From Bryopsis sp. KO-2023 (lineage: Eukaryota > Chlorophyta > Ulvophyceae > Bryopsidales > Bryopsidaceae): DNA of 64,000 nt. The position numbers and the translations under genes were made by a program. The DNA lies in NCBI GenBank assembly GCA_030272585.1, contig BSYQ01000012.1:620001-684000 (forward strand), written 5' to 3'. Below the pieces are notes generated by a model, which searched no databases, was not told where the DNA came from, and worked only from the letters and a program-made list of their open reading frames with translations. Positions 22,639-39,941 of the stretch are shown here, in pieces (position 1 is the first letter of the stretch; each line of letters opens with the position of its first letter).

Positions 22639-22804
22639 ACAAGCTTGTAATCGCACTTTACAAGGTGGAAACCAAAGAAAGCTCTCCGCGACGCGAAATT
22701 TCGGCTAAGTGCTGCCCGCCGGAATGTTACAAGCTTGTAAAGTGGATTACAAGCTTGTAAAGTCGCGTTTACAAGCTTGTAAAAACGGCATATTTTCACT
22801 AGTG
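22639..22804. repeat. Right end of the split element: palindrome array plus right terminal inverted repeat
   Basis: Four ACAAGCTTGT palindromes occur (near 22639, 22729, 22750 and 22770), with GTAAAGTGG links as in the left array. The last palindrome is part of the 38-bp inverted repeat 22767-22804 ending CACTAGTG. Confidence 0.75.
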
Positions 22805-23582
22805 ATAGGTGTCTTTGCAATGGCAACACTGTTGCTGGTGGGACCTTTTTTGTATTGATAGCGTTCATGTATATTTTATCTTCATTCGCATCTGCCAGTG
22901 GCACGTATCCTTCCTGGTTTTTATCGGCTTTGCACAAGAAAAGGTGACCCCCCCGCCCTTCATGATGTAGGCAACCGTTGGTTTGGACGGTGAGTTTGTT
23001 TTTCTTGGTGTGGAAAAAAACAGCAATTCCCCTTTCTTCCGCGACGTGTTTAGAGAGGTCAACAAGTCTTTGGTACGTCTTGTTTGTGAATCGACATTTT
23101 GGATCGTTGAGTGAAGATGGGAGTTATATGGGATTCTAGTTGTGTTATATTTTTCAATCTGTGGGTTGGATTTGCACTTTATATCCAAAAAAGTGCAAAT
23201 CCAAGTCTTTTTGGGGGTGATGGCCTCCTTTAGCTTCTTTGTATTTCATGAAGGTGAGTTCGTTGTTAGGAGAGCAAGTGAGGTGGGGTGCTGACAGCGA
23301 CAAAAAACAATCCAACCCAATCATATGAAAAAGCTTAAAAGCAGTTTAAAAAGCAGTTCAAAAGCAATACAAGAAAAATAAATAAATATGATTCATCCCT
23401 ACTGAAGTTCAGGGAATGAAAAATGAATTCTGAAATTCATCTCGTTAGCGAAAATCGACTTTTTGTCTCAATTCTGAAAATTGACTAATCTACTTGAATT
23501 TGAGGGCCCTGTCACTGTGCAGGAATAACGCAGAAAATTCCTGGGGTGGGCAGTCCTCATGATCTCCTTGAAATTTGACCAA
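22805..23582. other. Intergenic region between the transposon and the cysteine-rich gene
   Basis: No coding exon or RNA gene was recognised. Poly-A-rich stretches near 23320-23400 may belong to the 3' flank of the minus-strand gene. Confidence 0.5.
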
Positions 23583-26502
23583 CTAGGTGCAGAAGAAAAA
23601 GCGGCATTTTTTGCGGCACTCCCGACCACGCGCGCACGGGCGGCCTTTCCCAAACTTTCGAACACAGTTCTGGAAGGCGTCGCAAAATTCCCCACCGCTG
23701 CAGCCCGCGTTGCACTTTCTGTTACAAAAACCGCCATGGCATCGATATCGCTCCTGGCACGTGAAAGACTGCAGACAAACCGATCCTCTCCCCACCCTGT
23801 TGTTGCAATTCCGGAAAGTGCGGTCGCAGTATTTCCCTTCTCCACACGCAGCGTCGTTCTTACAGCCGTTGTTGCAGAACCCAGTTTTGCACACCAAATT
23901 TCCGCTGCAGACCTTATCCTCGACGCAAACCGATCCTTTTCCAACCTTCGGGCTGCAGACATTAAACGTGCTGTCGCAAAACTCGTTGCTGTTGCATCCC
24001 TTAGAACACTGCCTGTTGCAAAAGCCCCTGACGCAGGTGAATCGTGAACTGCACTGGAAATTGCCAGTGCACCCAGCACCCCTCCCGAACTTGTTGGTGC
24101 AGTTCCGAGAGACCCGACCACAGAATTGCTGCGCTCCACACGCAGCATCGTTCTTACAGCCGTTGTTGCAGAACCCAGTTTTGCACACCAAATTTCCGCT
24201 GCAGACCTTATCCTCGACGCAAACCGATCCTTTTCCAACCTTCGGGCTGCAGACATTAAACGTGCTGTCGCAAAACTCGTTGCTGTTGCATCCCTTAGAA
24301 CACTGCCTGTTGCAGAAGCCCCTGACACAGGTGAATCGTGAACTGCACTGGAAATTGCCAGTGCACGCAGCACCCCTCCCGAATTTGTTGGTGCAGTTCC
24401 GAGAGACCCGACCACAGAATTGCTGCGCTCCACACCCAGCGTCGTTCTTACAGCCGTTGTTACAGAAGCCGATTTTGCACACCAAGTTTCCGCTGCAGAC
24501 CTTGTCCTCGACGCAAACCGATCCTTTTCCAACCTTCGGGGCGCAGACATTGAAAGCGCTGTCACAAAACTCCTGGTCGTTGCATCCCTTTGAGCACCGC
24601 CTGTTGCAGAAGCCCCTGACGCAGGTGAAGCGTTTCTTGCACACTTTGTCCACCAGACAAATGGAACCTCTCCCCACTTTCTTGGTGCATGCACCGAAAG
24701 TCAAGTCGCAGAACTCGTCCTCCTTGCAGTGCGACTCAGAGCTACACAGAGAAATGGAGATGACGGCCTGGTTGTTGCGGTTCCAGAGAGCGATCACGGT
24801 CCTCGAGTTGCTGCCACCGCTGATCGAAATCGCGTTGATCTTGGAATCCCTGACGTTTTGAGTCCTCTTCGACGACCTCACGTTCGCCTCTCCCTCCAGC
24901 CGCAAACCCCATTTGGTGCTTTTGTTTGAGCCGTCGACGTGAGTAACGAAGAACTTCAAGGCCCCCTTGATTTCCGTATCATCTACAAGTTCCTGAATGA
25001 CGTTTGTCGTCAGACCATCCCCGAAGCCCAACGCTCCGAGCACCGCGAACGGCTTAACTTGAGCGACGAAAGCTACTGCAACCTGTGTACGCAAGTCAAA
25101 ATCTCAACGAGGTCGAGGCTTTACTGCACACTCTACGCATCCAAAGACGACAAAAGGGTCCACCAAGCAATCGACAGAACGCATCGAAAATCAGGAAACT
25201 CGCGAAAGCTGGAGGTGCGACTCACTTCGAAGGAGGCTCCCTGGCCGAGCGTGGACAAGTATACTGATGCTTGGGCGCTTCCCAGGAATTTCGATAGATC
25301 GATTCGAATGATGTTCAGCACTTCAATATTGGGGGCCACGGATACGCTGATGAGAACTTCCATGTTCGCCAACGAATTAGCAGCGCCTGTGAAGCTCGGA
25401 ACCACAAGTGGCGCGCTTGTGGAGGGCTGCAGATTCATAATAAGGGATGCGTCCGCCCTCAAGTTCAGCACAAGGATTCCAGGCTCTCCAATACTCCACT
25501 GAAGAAATCCTGAAAAAGAAAACAAAGACGGCCAATTCACTTTGAGGGGGAGCCAAAACCGAAACAGCGCCAAATCCACTGATCACACCTCCATCACGAA
25601 TCGACTATTCTTAAGGTTGGGCTCCTACAACGCGACGACGTGCATACCTGCCATGTGAAGATGACCATTGACGACTTTCGAATTTGTCGCGATCGCTCCG
25701 CCGAACCACAGCGGAGCTTTTGACGTTTCCTGCAACCCGCCCTTCAAGGACAAACCGAAAGCGGTTGGCCCGATAGCAGCAGGTCCCACTGGGGTTTGGA
25801 TCTTGATCTTGAACCCCCTCAGTCCTAGTAGGATGGATCCGTCGCAAATCTGGACAGCAGCGCAGACTTCCATACCATCAGGACCTGCGGCCGTGGGAAA
25901 GGGGAGCTTGCCGAAACCAATTTTGAAAGCGATGTATTCCTTCTCCGGAGCGACTGCCATCAAACCACACGCGTTGAGCACCTTCACGACCCCGCCGGTG
26001 ATCCCGCTCACCCTGAACGCCAAGCCCAAGGAGTCAGAATCAAAAGGAGCAAGGGGATCATGAGAACCCCTGAACGATCGGAGCAGTACAACGCCTGTTG
26101 CGATTCCTCCAGGGTCTGCCCCAGCTCACCTAGTTCCTTTGAGCTCGCTTCCCTTGAAAAATCCCCCCGCGACTGGGAACGCCGCGGCAGCATCTCTGAC
26201 CGCCTGAGCATAGTCGAAAGTATCAGGGAGCAAGGCGTCCAACAGTGGACTGTTGCCCAAGGCCCTTTTGATTTCCGATGGGTTCTCCTGGAAGCAAGTC
26301 ATCTGGCAGGGCACGCCACATTGTGCGGCTGCAAGGTAAGCATGAACGCGCGTCAGAGCTCAAGAACGTGAATGGTTTGCAACTTCGACAGCCGTGCTGC
26401 CCTGGCCCGGGGGGAGGGGGGGCGAGGTTCACCTGCCGTAGGCGCTCCTCCATACTTGAAGAATAGTGCAGCCGTGAATAGAAAAACTATGTTAACCCTC
26501 AT
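23583..26502 (-). CDS. Secreted cysteine-rich tandem-repeat protein
   Basis: Five exons on the minus strand join in frame: 26433-26502, 26130-26328, 25648-26069, 25226-25509, 23583-25082, giving about 824 residues. The start MRVNIVFLFTAALFF with cleavage near APTA is a clear signal peptide. Residues of about 25-330 form a beta-rich region with few cysteines (for example IKIQTPVGPAAIGPTAFG); I do not recognise it. The rest is a row of about eight cysteine-rich units of 46-49 residues with the pattern EFCDSTFNVC, VGKGSVC, LVCKTGFCNNGC. Spacing resembles dickkopf/colipase-like cysteine modules, but homology is uncertain. Two-unit blocks repeat every 294 bases almost identically in DNA, indicating recent duplication. 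It is likely extracellular or cell-wall located. Confidence 0.82.
23830..24580 (-). repeat. In-gene tandem repeat, period 294 bases
   Basis: Each 294-base block encodes 98 residues (two cysteine modules). Blocks around 23830-24060 and 24124-24354 are almost identical, and the block toward 24580 is more diverged. Confidence 0.85.
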
Positions 26503-28309
26503 ATTAAGACGTCGACTCTTTAGTTGTTGTTGATAGCTGTAGCAAATCCAGGTTCTATGGCAACGCCGGTACAAATACCTGCGTTGTAACCCTCAAGATA
26601 CGGAAAGAAAAAGAAAAAAGGAAGATTTTGGTGTGGAAATCGCACTGAGGTCAGCCTCCCAAACGTAAAACCAATGATGCAAGAGCACGAGGATCACGCA
26701 GGATTTAGATACCGCGCATGACAGCTGGGCAGTTATGAGAGTTGCTTGGTGAAGTTACAGGCAATTGGAGAACACAAAACCAATCAGTCAGCATGTGCGC
26801 TGGGAGACGCCACCAGGACAGTGGTGGTTGATCCTCGCAACGTTTTGGCTTGAAGTTGGTAGTCCAAAAAAAACGAGACGCTCCGGTCGACTTGGGAATA
26901 CTATATTTGTATATATGCATACACATATGCATATATGTGTATATGTCTTAGGAATGGGTTTGAAGGAGGAAGATTTTTTCACCTATCATTGCACAGACAT
27001 CATGAGCTCAGCGTTTCAGAGAAATCTCCACATTGATGTTAACAGTTTCAAAGTTTTCCTTGAATATCGCGCACATGTGAAAATTTTAAAGAAGCCACAG
27101 AAGCTCACAATTTGGTGAAATCGTTGATAGTTTTTGATGCTGAAATTTGCCAATTGGAAGTTCCAACTGGGGTGGACAAGATGCATGGTTAACAGAAAGA
27201 ACAGGGCTGGAGACTTGTCAGAAAACGTGTGGTGAATTGGTGACTTGCGTTCTTACAATCGATCAAACAATCGAAACGCTCTCAAAAAGCTTCATTGTCT
27301 ACTACAGGGAAAAACACCCTAATTTATTGGCAGAACCCCCCCCAAAAGAAAAATCCAATCGTGCTTTCAAGCAAATATTGATCGAGAGTTTGCCCTCCCT
27401 GCCTAGAGAATCACACACTCCACAGCACCATTTTGTCAAATACATCAAAATGTCCCCAGCTGCAAACCCAACAAAACTAGTGGATGCATTTTCCTCAAAT
27501 TATTTTTAAAAATCAAAACCAAATGTGGTAAATGACCTACTCTCAATAGCAATGAAAAATCTGTGTCTCAAAAAAGATATTTTCTTGCAACCCCAACGAC
27601 CGTACAATAGCTTGAAAAAAAAGTGAAAAAATAGATAAAATGCTGCAGAAAGGTTTCTATAGGAAACAAAACCCCTTTTACCATTCAGTGTCTACTCGCA
27701 TTGTATTGAGGAATATTTTCTTTTTGTTTTTGCTGCTCTTTTTCAAAAAAGCATCACATAACAGAACAGAAGATTTTTTTTTCTTTTTCTTTTTTTTTGT
27801 CTCTAGTGACTGTCTGTTGGGCATGAGGAGCCCACCTCATAAAATACTTGGTTCAAAGAAATACATGCATTGCCCTGCTACCCCAACATGAATGATTTTT
27901 CAAAACAAACAAGAACCGAAAAGGAAAAAAAAAAGCTGTAAAAAAAACTTCAAAGAGCCTTCTTTTCAATATTTTGAAACAACAGCACTCAATTGCGTCT
28001 TTTCCTAACATGACTGAATTATTTTTCAAAGGGGTGTGACTTGCTCTTTTTTTTCTTTTCTCATTTTTTGTGCACTTTCCTTTATATATATATATATATA
28101 CATATATATATGTATATATTTTTTTTTCTAGCTCTCCTGCAGGAGGCACTATCATCTCACTCTTTTTCCACTCTTTTTTTTTTTTCCTCACGCCCTTGAA
28201 GAAACCAATTTCATCTCTCTCTCTCTCTCTCTCTCAATACTTTCTTCCCCTCCCCCCCCACTCCAAAAAAAAAACAGTCGAGATCCATCAATCATATTCC
28301 CCCCCACCC
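26503..28309. other. Intergenic region
   Basis: No gene recognised. A (CATATA)n-like tract lies at 26910-26945. A (TA)n tract at 28084-28120 and a (CT)n tract at 28216-28234 lie near the 3' end of the next minus-strand gene. Confidence 0.5.
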
Positions 28310-30370
28310 TCAAAAGATGCGATACGGGCATGGAACCTTGGAGATGGATTTCAACGGTTTCTTCGGCTGCAAGGGCGGCTTGGAAGCCGTTCTCGGAACT
28401 GATTTAGGTGGATCAGTTGAGATCTCCGCCTTTCCCTCTTCTTTCTGTGTGGGGGAAGGGGCTTGTGTTTTCACAAGCCCACTCTTCAGATAATTCCAGC
28501 CCCCGCTGCACACTTTTGAGTACATGGATTCCCTTTCCAGGGCTGCCTTGTGTTGCTGTTTTAACAAGCCGATATGCATGGTGGCTTCGTGGAATTTCTG
28601 TTTGAGCAGCAAATTGGCCTGCAATATTTCCGATTGGACGATAAACACACAACCCCATTGGAGCTCCTCTATATATCCTCCGGAAATTCATTATATCCGA
28701 TTCCAGAAAAATGTGGTGAGGAGCTTATGTAGAGGACGAAACAAGGAGAAAAACAATTTTAGGGCTTTTCTTTTTTTTCGCATGCAGAAAGTGCTTCCCT
28801 TGATTCTGACTTTCATTTTATTCTTCTGAGTTTTCCACTGCTCAAATTCCCCCCCCCCCCCTTTCCTGCCCAATTTTTTTTTTTTTTTCAATTGATCAAA
28901 ACTACCTTCTCGATTTTGGCTTCCATTGATTTTTTCTGCTCTTGCTTGTTCGCCAGCGCGACAGTGAGGCGCTCTTTCTCTTCACATATCACTTCATGCT
29001 CGTTTTTCAATCCTTCGATATGCTCTTCGACTGCTTTCCGTCCTTGCTGCAGGTCAGCTTCTTTCTGCACATTTCAAGAAATATAGTTTTTCAATTATTA
29101 TTATTATTTTATTCCAGGTTAAATTAACAGGCAGGGGTAGACCAAAAAAGATCAGAATTGTAAAGAGAGAGCCCTGCAATAATCAAGAAGCGAAAATGAG
29201 CATTAGCGAATCGATATATTTATCTTTTGAACGAATCATTGTGACTGCGGCGCTCTCTCCGTTATTTTATTGATGTTTTTCTTTTGGAAAATTCTTCATT
29301 ATTTTTCCACTTCATTCTATTTTAAGTCTACACTGTACCATATCTATTTTCAATTTCAACTTCTCCGTCTCTTCCCTCATTTTTTCCAGGGCTGCAACTC
29401 GTGCAAAGCTATTTTTCCCCATTTGACTTGGAATTTTCAATGCAAAAAATGAGTCGACATACCATCTTTTGAAAACACATACACACAAAAAACAATTAAA
29501 CTAAATATTAAAACAGGACAAAAACACTACATATCCAGCTGCACTCATTTCTTTGATACCAAAATGGATGTATCTAGAAATGTGCCGGTCACATCTTCTT
29601 GGAAATGTATGTTTCTGTATGTTCAAAAAAAAAACAAAAAAAAACAAACAAGTAAATGGAAATATTAAAGCAGTTCTTGAATGTATAAATATATCTCTAA
29701 ATATATCTTTTTGTTCGTAACTGATGATCGATAACCCCCCCCCCCTCCTTAACACCAACAAATCCACGCGACCTACTCTGCAATATGGCTGCGAATATTG
29801 TCCAGCCTCATTCCAGCTTCCTCAACGTCGCATTCGGATGGATCCAAATCCAGCGGCAGCCATTCCGCCTCCAATATCATGCGCGGCACCGACTCGCGCA
29901 CCGCCTCCTTGTCTTTCTCGGCGTCATACTCGCTCAACTTCCCGCAGTCGGTCCTCAGAACAAGCACGTTCACGTCGTGAAACATGGTCCCCAACAAAAC
30001 GCTGCAGTTGTCCGCATCCGTGCGGTTCATCGCCCCTCCGAACACGCACACCGCACCAACGACGGCGCGCTTCCGCTCGTTGATCTCGGCAACTTGCGAA
30101 ACGATGTCGCCGTCCACTTCGATGCGCGTCAGCAGGTCCTTGGTGTCCATCAGCTCGTATTTTCGATCGCCCCCGAACTTGTCCTGCACCGAGAGCTCGT
30201 GAACCTCGGTGGAGGTGCATCGCCGCTCGGTAGGCAGGTTTTGAGGATCGGGGTTCCCTCGCAGAATCAACTGTTTGATTATCGAATCTATTCCTGCCCC
30301 TTCCCCGCCGAGGAAAAGAACGGATCCTGTTCGCAGAACAGCGCCCCCATATGAAAAGACAAAATACTCA
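28310..30370 (-). CDS. AIG1/GIMAP-like G-domain protein with coiled-coil tail (5' exon missing)
   Basis: Minus-strand exons joined in frame: about 30370-29777, 29339-29408, 28906-29064, 28310-28618. The start codon exon is not identified. The first part matches the AIG1/GIMAP layout: VLFLGGEGAGIDSII at the P-loop position, MDTKDLL at the G3 position, a MFHDVNVLVLRTDCGKL segment at G4. The P-loop lacks the lysine and serine of GxxxxGK[ST] (I and D instead), so nucleotide binding is doubtful. The next two exons are almost pure coiled coil (VAALEKMREETEKLKLKI, then EERLTVAL-type heptads), and the C-terminus is basic and proline-rich. GIMAP proteins often carry coiled coils and act at membranes; that role here is inference. 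Confidence 0.66.
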
Positions 30371-30965
30371 GCTGAAAAACGCTCGGCTTGTGTCAAGCTG
30401 ATCGACACGAATCCCACTCAAATGCGAGCAGGGATCCTCGAGCGGAAGGTGATGCCACCTTTGCCAGAAATATGAATGAGGGAGGGGAGGGCGTTCAAGG
30501 TGTTATCGAACCCAATCGCAAGCTGGTTTTCCGCCCAAAGTAAGAATCCCTTAACAACAAAGGAGCTCTTTCGGAGGCGCACCGTCGGTCATCGCGGAAG
30601 CTTTACTGAAGTGCGAGTGGCGCCGGACAACCTAACTCACGCCAAAGCCGATGATTCTATTGTGGGCTCGGAAAAAAAAGACACCAAAAGCGTCACGGTT
30701 ATGCTGCGCCAGTTTCACAAGTGGAGGTTTTATGAATGGACCTGGGCGGTGCCGCCGGTTTTCTTGTTTCGCATGTCCCATCACGCCACCGAAAGCGAAA
30801 GCTGCAAACCCTCTAACGCTCGGAACGCCAGAAATCCGACCAAGCGCTTCGTAAGACAGAACAGTACGACACCATGCGGAAAAGGAGTCGTTTTCATTGG
30901 CAGGCGACGGGCGAGCGCACGCCCTCTACTGCTTCCGTGTTTCGCCTTGTTGGCCTTATTTCGCT
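30371..30965. promoter_or_regulatory. Shared 5' region between the divergent AIG1-like and BTB genes
   Basis: The two genes point away from each other, and less than 600 bases separate the recognised coding parts. The AIG1-like gene's first exon must also lie here. No TATA box or specific factor site could be assigned. Confidence 0.4.
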
Positions 30966-31771
30966 ATGGCGGCGCCGGGAGCATTGTCGACACCAGCCAC
31001 GTAAGGAACGCATCCGCTCGTTTTCGTGAAGGGATCAAAATCGTGAAGCTGGATTGTTGTCCTTGTTGCGGAGTTGTGATTTGGTGTTTGCGAAAATGCA
31101 GGGTTTCCTTTTCTTATCAGCAAGGATGGACGCAGCAGTACCGGGAGCATGCAGATGTGGAGCTGATCGTGGAGGGACATGTTCTTCCAGTGCATTCCCA
31201 GTTGCTGTGCCAATCTGAAGTCCTCGAAGGCGCGATTCGCGACACGCAGCAGCCCGGTGAAAAGATCCGAATCAGGTCCCTGTTTGAGGGGACCACCTTG
31301 GCTGAGGTCGATGAGCTCCTCTCGCAGCTCTACTCCACGACAATGGGGATTCCGGACAGCCTGTTGACGACCAAGAATTTGATCGACCTCGCCATGAAGT
31401 GCGGTTTTGACCGGCTGGCGACGCGCATCGTGGAAACCTTGGTGGGGGACCCCACCAGCAAACATTTCAGGCTTCTGCAGCACGAGTGGAGTGGGATGGG
31501 GGTAGGGGTGCTTCGATATTGGGTGGATAAATGCACGCTGACGAGGAACGCATCGTTGGAAACCGCGTTGATCGATTTTTTGGTGGCGAACTACAAAGAG
31601 GTGTTCGGCAGCGGAGTGTTGTGGGATGATATCCGAGATTCTCTTTGCGGCAATGGGGAGATGTGTGGAAAAATTCTGAGGCGGATCGCTTTGATACCGA
31701 CGTTTTCGACGATTCGCAGCAACAACGGTCGTCATTTTGTTCCGGAACCGGAGGACGACGATTTTTGGTGA
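30966..31771 (+). CDS. BTB/POZ-domain protein
   Basis: Two exons, 30966-31000 and 31102-31771, join in phase 2 (donor CCAC|GTAAGG, acceptor AAATGCAG) and encode about 234 residues starting MAAPGALSTPATVSFSYQQG. Residues 25-130 form a BTB fold: HADVELIVEGHVLPVHSQLL, then a LLSQLYSTTMG segment and LIDLAMKCGFDRLA. A BACK-like helical region follows (ALIDFLVANYKEVFGSG), and the tail is acidic (EPEDDDFW). BTB proteins commonly serve as dimerising substrate adaptors for cullin-3 ubiquitin ligases; no second substrate-binding domain is present, so the partner is unknown. The frame is open upstream of the ATG, but the spliced ATG gives the tightest start. Confidence 0.8.
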
Positions 31772-33366
31772 AAAGAAAAAGGAGGGGTGGTGGTTTGGTT
31801 GTGCTCAAGCACCATGGTGCCACAGAGAATATGTTTTCAACGACATGTTCAATCCCTATTGTTTCATCTTTTTGACATTTCTGCCAGGGCGAATTCGATT
31901 GATCTGCAGTATGGTGTTTGTTGGTTCTTTGGGGGAACAAAGAGGCAATCAGGAAGTTTGTTTGGACTCTGCTTGAATCGATTTTTTTTTTTTTTTTGTG
32001 GGGGATGTCTTCGATTCCGTGCAGTAGTTTTGAGATCGTACGGAAAGACAAATGAAACTCTTGGAAGTAAATTCCTTCCACAACTTGCCTTGGGAGTATA
32101 TATAGATATACATATATATATATATATATAAATCAACACAGAATAGGTGGATGCTTGTCATTTTTTCTTGGTCTTTTTCTTAATCAGATTTTTGTCTACG
32201 ACAAATGTAGATTCATTTTATTACTGCGGTTGGGAAGAAAACGGTTTTGGGTTGATACAAAAAATTAACATCTGACATTTCATCGACTTTCGTTAAACTT
32301 TCTTTCATGTGTCGGAACATATCACTTCTAGCCCGGAAAAAAAATGGAGATGGAAATTACCTCCATAAAAAAACAACCCTCCCCCCTTTCCTTTCCCAAC
32401 ATCATGTACTCTTTTCCCATTGACCTTTCCTTTTTCTCATCCAACTAAAAAACCCCACAAAAACTGCCAATTATTTTCTTTTCGACTTTTCACTATAGGA
32501 ATTCGTTTCTTTTCTACATGCAGGTAATATATATATATATTTCATATTTGTATCGAACATGGATCCCTATCCATCAAGATAATCCTATTGCCTATTTCAC
32601 CCCTCTTCTTCCCTTTCCTTCCCTTCAACCCCCACTCCAATTGGAAAAGAAGAAAAAAAAACACAAACCCATACACCAATGCTTTCATCTTTCCTCACCC
32701 CCACCACGAAGAGGTGATTCGAATTAAAAACGAAAAAAGAAAAAGTTCCAACATCAACAAGGCATATCCCTTCTTTTTTTCTTCTTCAACTTTTTTCAAC
32801 ATTTTTTTTTTTTTTCCGATTTACTGTACATCCCATCGAAATTTCTGGAGCCTATCCACCCCTCACAGAAATATTTCCCTGATGCCCTTGGATCCAGTCT
32901 TCCCTATCCCCACATTGACCACAGATTCTCGAACACAGTCCATCTGGTTCTTTCCTTTCCGTTTCAAAGCCCCCTCAGTCCATTGACCAAGACTCGAATG
33001 TACAGCACTTCCCCTTTCACAGCCGTCTTTCAATAAAAAGAAAAGCAGCAAACAGAAAAAGATGCCTGGAGGAAATGCCATGATGGCAGATCCAACCCCC
33101 AAACAAAAACATGGAAGCATATATCCAAGGTGCTATATTCCCCAGGTTATCCTCCAAATACTTTCTTTTTTTCTTCATCATTCCAAAACCTAACAAGGAG
33201 GGGGTAAAAAAAATCTACGCTATCTTTTTCTTATCCTTTTCCCCACAAAAGCATCACCATCCACCATCCTTCATCACAGCACCCAGATTCAAAATAAATT
33301 AAAAAAACATCTCTTTTCCCTTCCTTTCCCCATGTGCTTTCTGCCTTCCTTTCTTTTCACTCAGGC
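31772..33366. other. Intergenic region between the convergent BTB and KDM4-like genes
   Basis: Two (TA)n tracts occur (32098-32130 and 32526-32540), with AT-rich DNA between. No exon or RNA gene recognised; it should contain both polyadenylation regions. Confidence 0.5.
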
Positions 33367-38468
<5,102 letters not shown>

Positions 38469-39941
38469 GCGAGGCTCTCACAATTCACCAAAAACCGGCC
38501 TCGGGCCGAAAGGGTGGACGGAATCTAGGGTAGGAGGGATGCGGAAGGATGGACGTGTGGCTCGCGTACGCTGCGGATGTGTGTGGCGGAAACGAAGGAG
38601 AACAAAAAAAGAATGTGGGGAACACCACAGAAAAGATAAAGGAAGGGCGTCAACGCTGGGTCGGAGAAATCTTTAAGAAGCGCAATGGACCAGCGGATGA
38701 AAGGCAAGAACTCGATGTTTCCATTTATTTAGGGTTTTGTCGGGGTGCTGCGGTTTTGTGAGGTTTTCCTTCGGGGCACGTGGGTGCAGAAGCTGAGGTG
38801 TCGCGCGACGTGCCGAGGTGTGGGCCGTTGATTTCGCGAGTGAAGGGGCATGTCACGTACTGGAGGAAAAGACTCAAGAAGATCATATAACGTTGACGGA
38901 AAGGAGAGTAAAGGAGCTGTCACACTGGATCCTGGCACCCCGGATTACCGTACGGTGCCTTTTCGTAATGAGGGAGGGTCGAAGCGCATTCTGGTGGACT
39001 CGTTCTCGGGGAGGCACCTCCCCACCCTCTGAAATCCTGTCTTGTGGCCGAAACGGCTATGAACCCGTGTCGGGATATGTGAATCGTTTTGCTGCAACCC
39101 CAGGTTTTCTGCGCCTGTTGAGGCCTTGGCTCCTGTATTATTTGAAAATAATGTCTTATCTTTCGAAATCTTGCGATGCATCTGCATCCTCCCAACCGCC
39201 ACGTCCCATGGTCGATCCTGACCCCAGTGACAGACAGAGCTGCTGGACATATCGTGGAGAGGTTGCACACATCTCTTGCTCAGGAGGATGTATCAATGGA
39301 TCAATGGAAATTGCTTCTACCCTGGCCGGCTGTGTTTCTCTGCAATTGTCATAGGCCACTCAAAAGATTTCTTTCTGGTTTTTCTTCACCACAAGCAACA
39401 CGCCTGACTGCAAATGCACTGTGGACAGCTTGCGTATGCATCACCACCTTGGAAAACCAAACCAGCATAAAACAACGAGACACGCCCACTTTACCTCCAC
39501 ACACTAACAACAGCAACTTTCAATGAAGGTCGACGCCACGACATGCAGGAAAAGATAACAACAGGACTACAACGACCTTCGAACGCCATTTGTTTGAAAA
39601 GTTTCCTTCCTTTCGGTAGTTCCAGTTGTTCTTGACTTCAGTGGCTGCGTTAAAGTGAGGACTTCGATGCGTGGAAAGATAGATATTACAATGCCACGAT
39701 ACAGTACTTCGGAACATCAACAAAAAGAGGGGTCACTGCAACGAAAACCGCGTTGCTCAACAGCCCACCATTGGCAGGTTTATCGATCGGTGACACTGCA
39801 TTCTCCTAACGGCGTATCCAACATCGTTTTTTCGAACATGTCGACGGCCGTTGTGTTTCGGAATCAAGCTGCCGACCACGGAGTCTTGAATCTTTCTTGT
39901 TCCTTCTGGGCTCCATATTCAGCTGCTGGTTGAAGTAGACG
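38469..39941. other. Intergenic region between divergent genes
   Basis: It contains the promoters of the demethylase (minus) and the secreted-protein gene (plus). Frames at 38818-39354 and 39176-39526 are open, but show no domain or splice pattern and are not called. Confidence 0.4.

Larger units (their letters stand above)
14762..22804. mobile_element. Putative DNA-transposon-like element with 38-bp terminal inverted repeats, split by a Ty3/gypsy insertion
   Basis: The two ends are inverted copies: 14762-14799 and the reverse complement of 22767-22804 share CACTAGTGAAAA, a GCCG block and TTTTACAAGCTTGTAAAC with about four mismatches in 38 bases. Just inside each end lie clusters of the palindrome TTACAAGCTTGTAA. 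The flanking bases ATA occur on both sides (14759-14761 and 22805-22807). Alternatively CACTAGTG itself is an 8-bp target duplication, since it is a palindrome. Without the retrotransposon the element is about 2.7 kb. I see no transposase-like frame in 15060-17320, so it is probably non-autonomous. The superfamily is not assigned. Confidence 0.62.

Noticed and set aside
23587..24861. A 424-codon plus-strand frame over the cysteine-rich gene
   Set aside because: Opposite-strand shadow of the repeat exon; the minus frame has a signal peptide and conserved cysteines.
39176..39526. Open frame that at first resembled a reverse-transcriptase relic
   Set aside because: No RT motif could be pointed to, and there are no flanking repeats.
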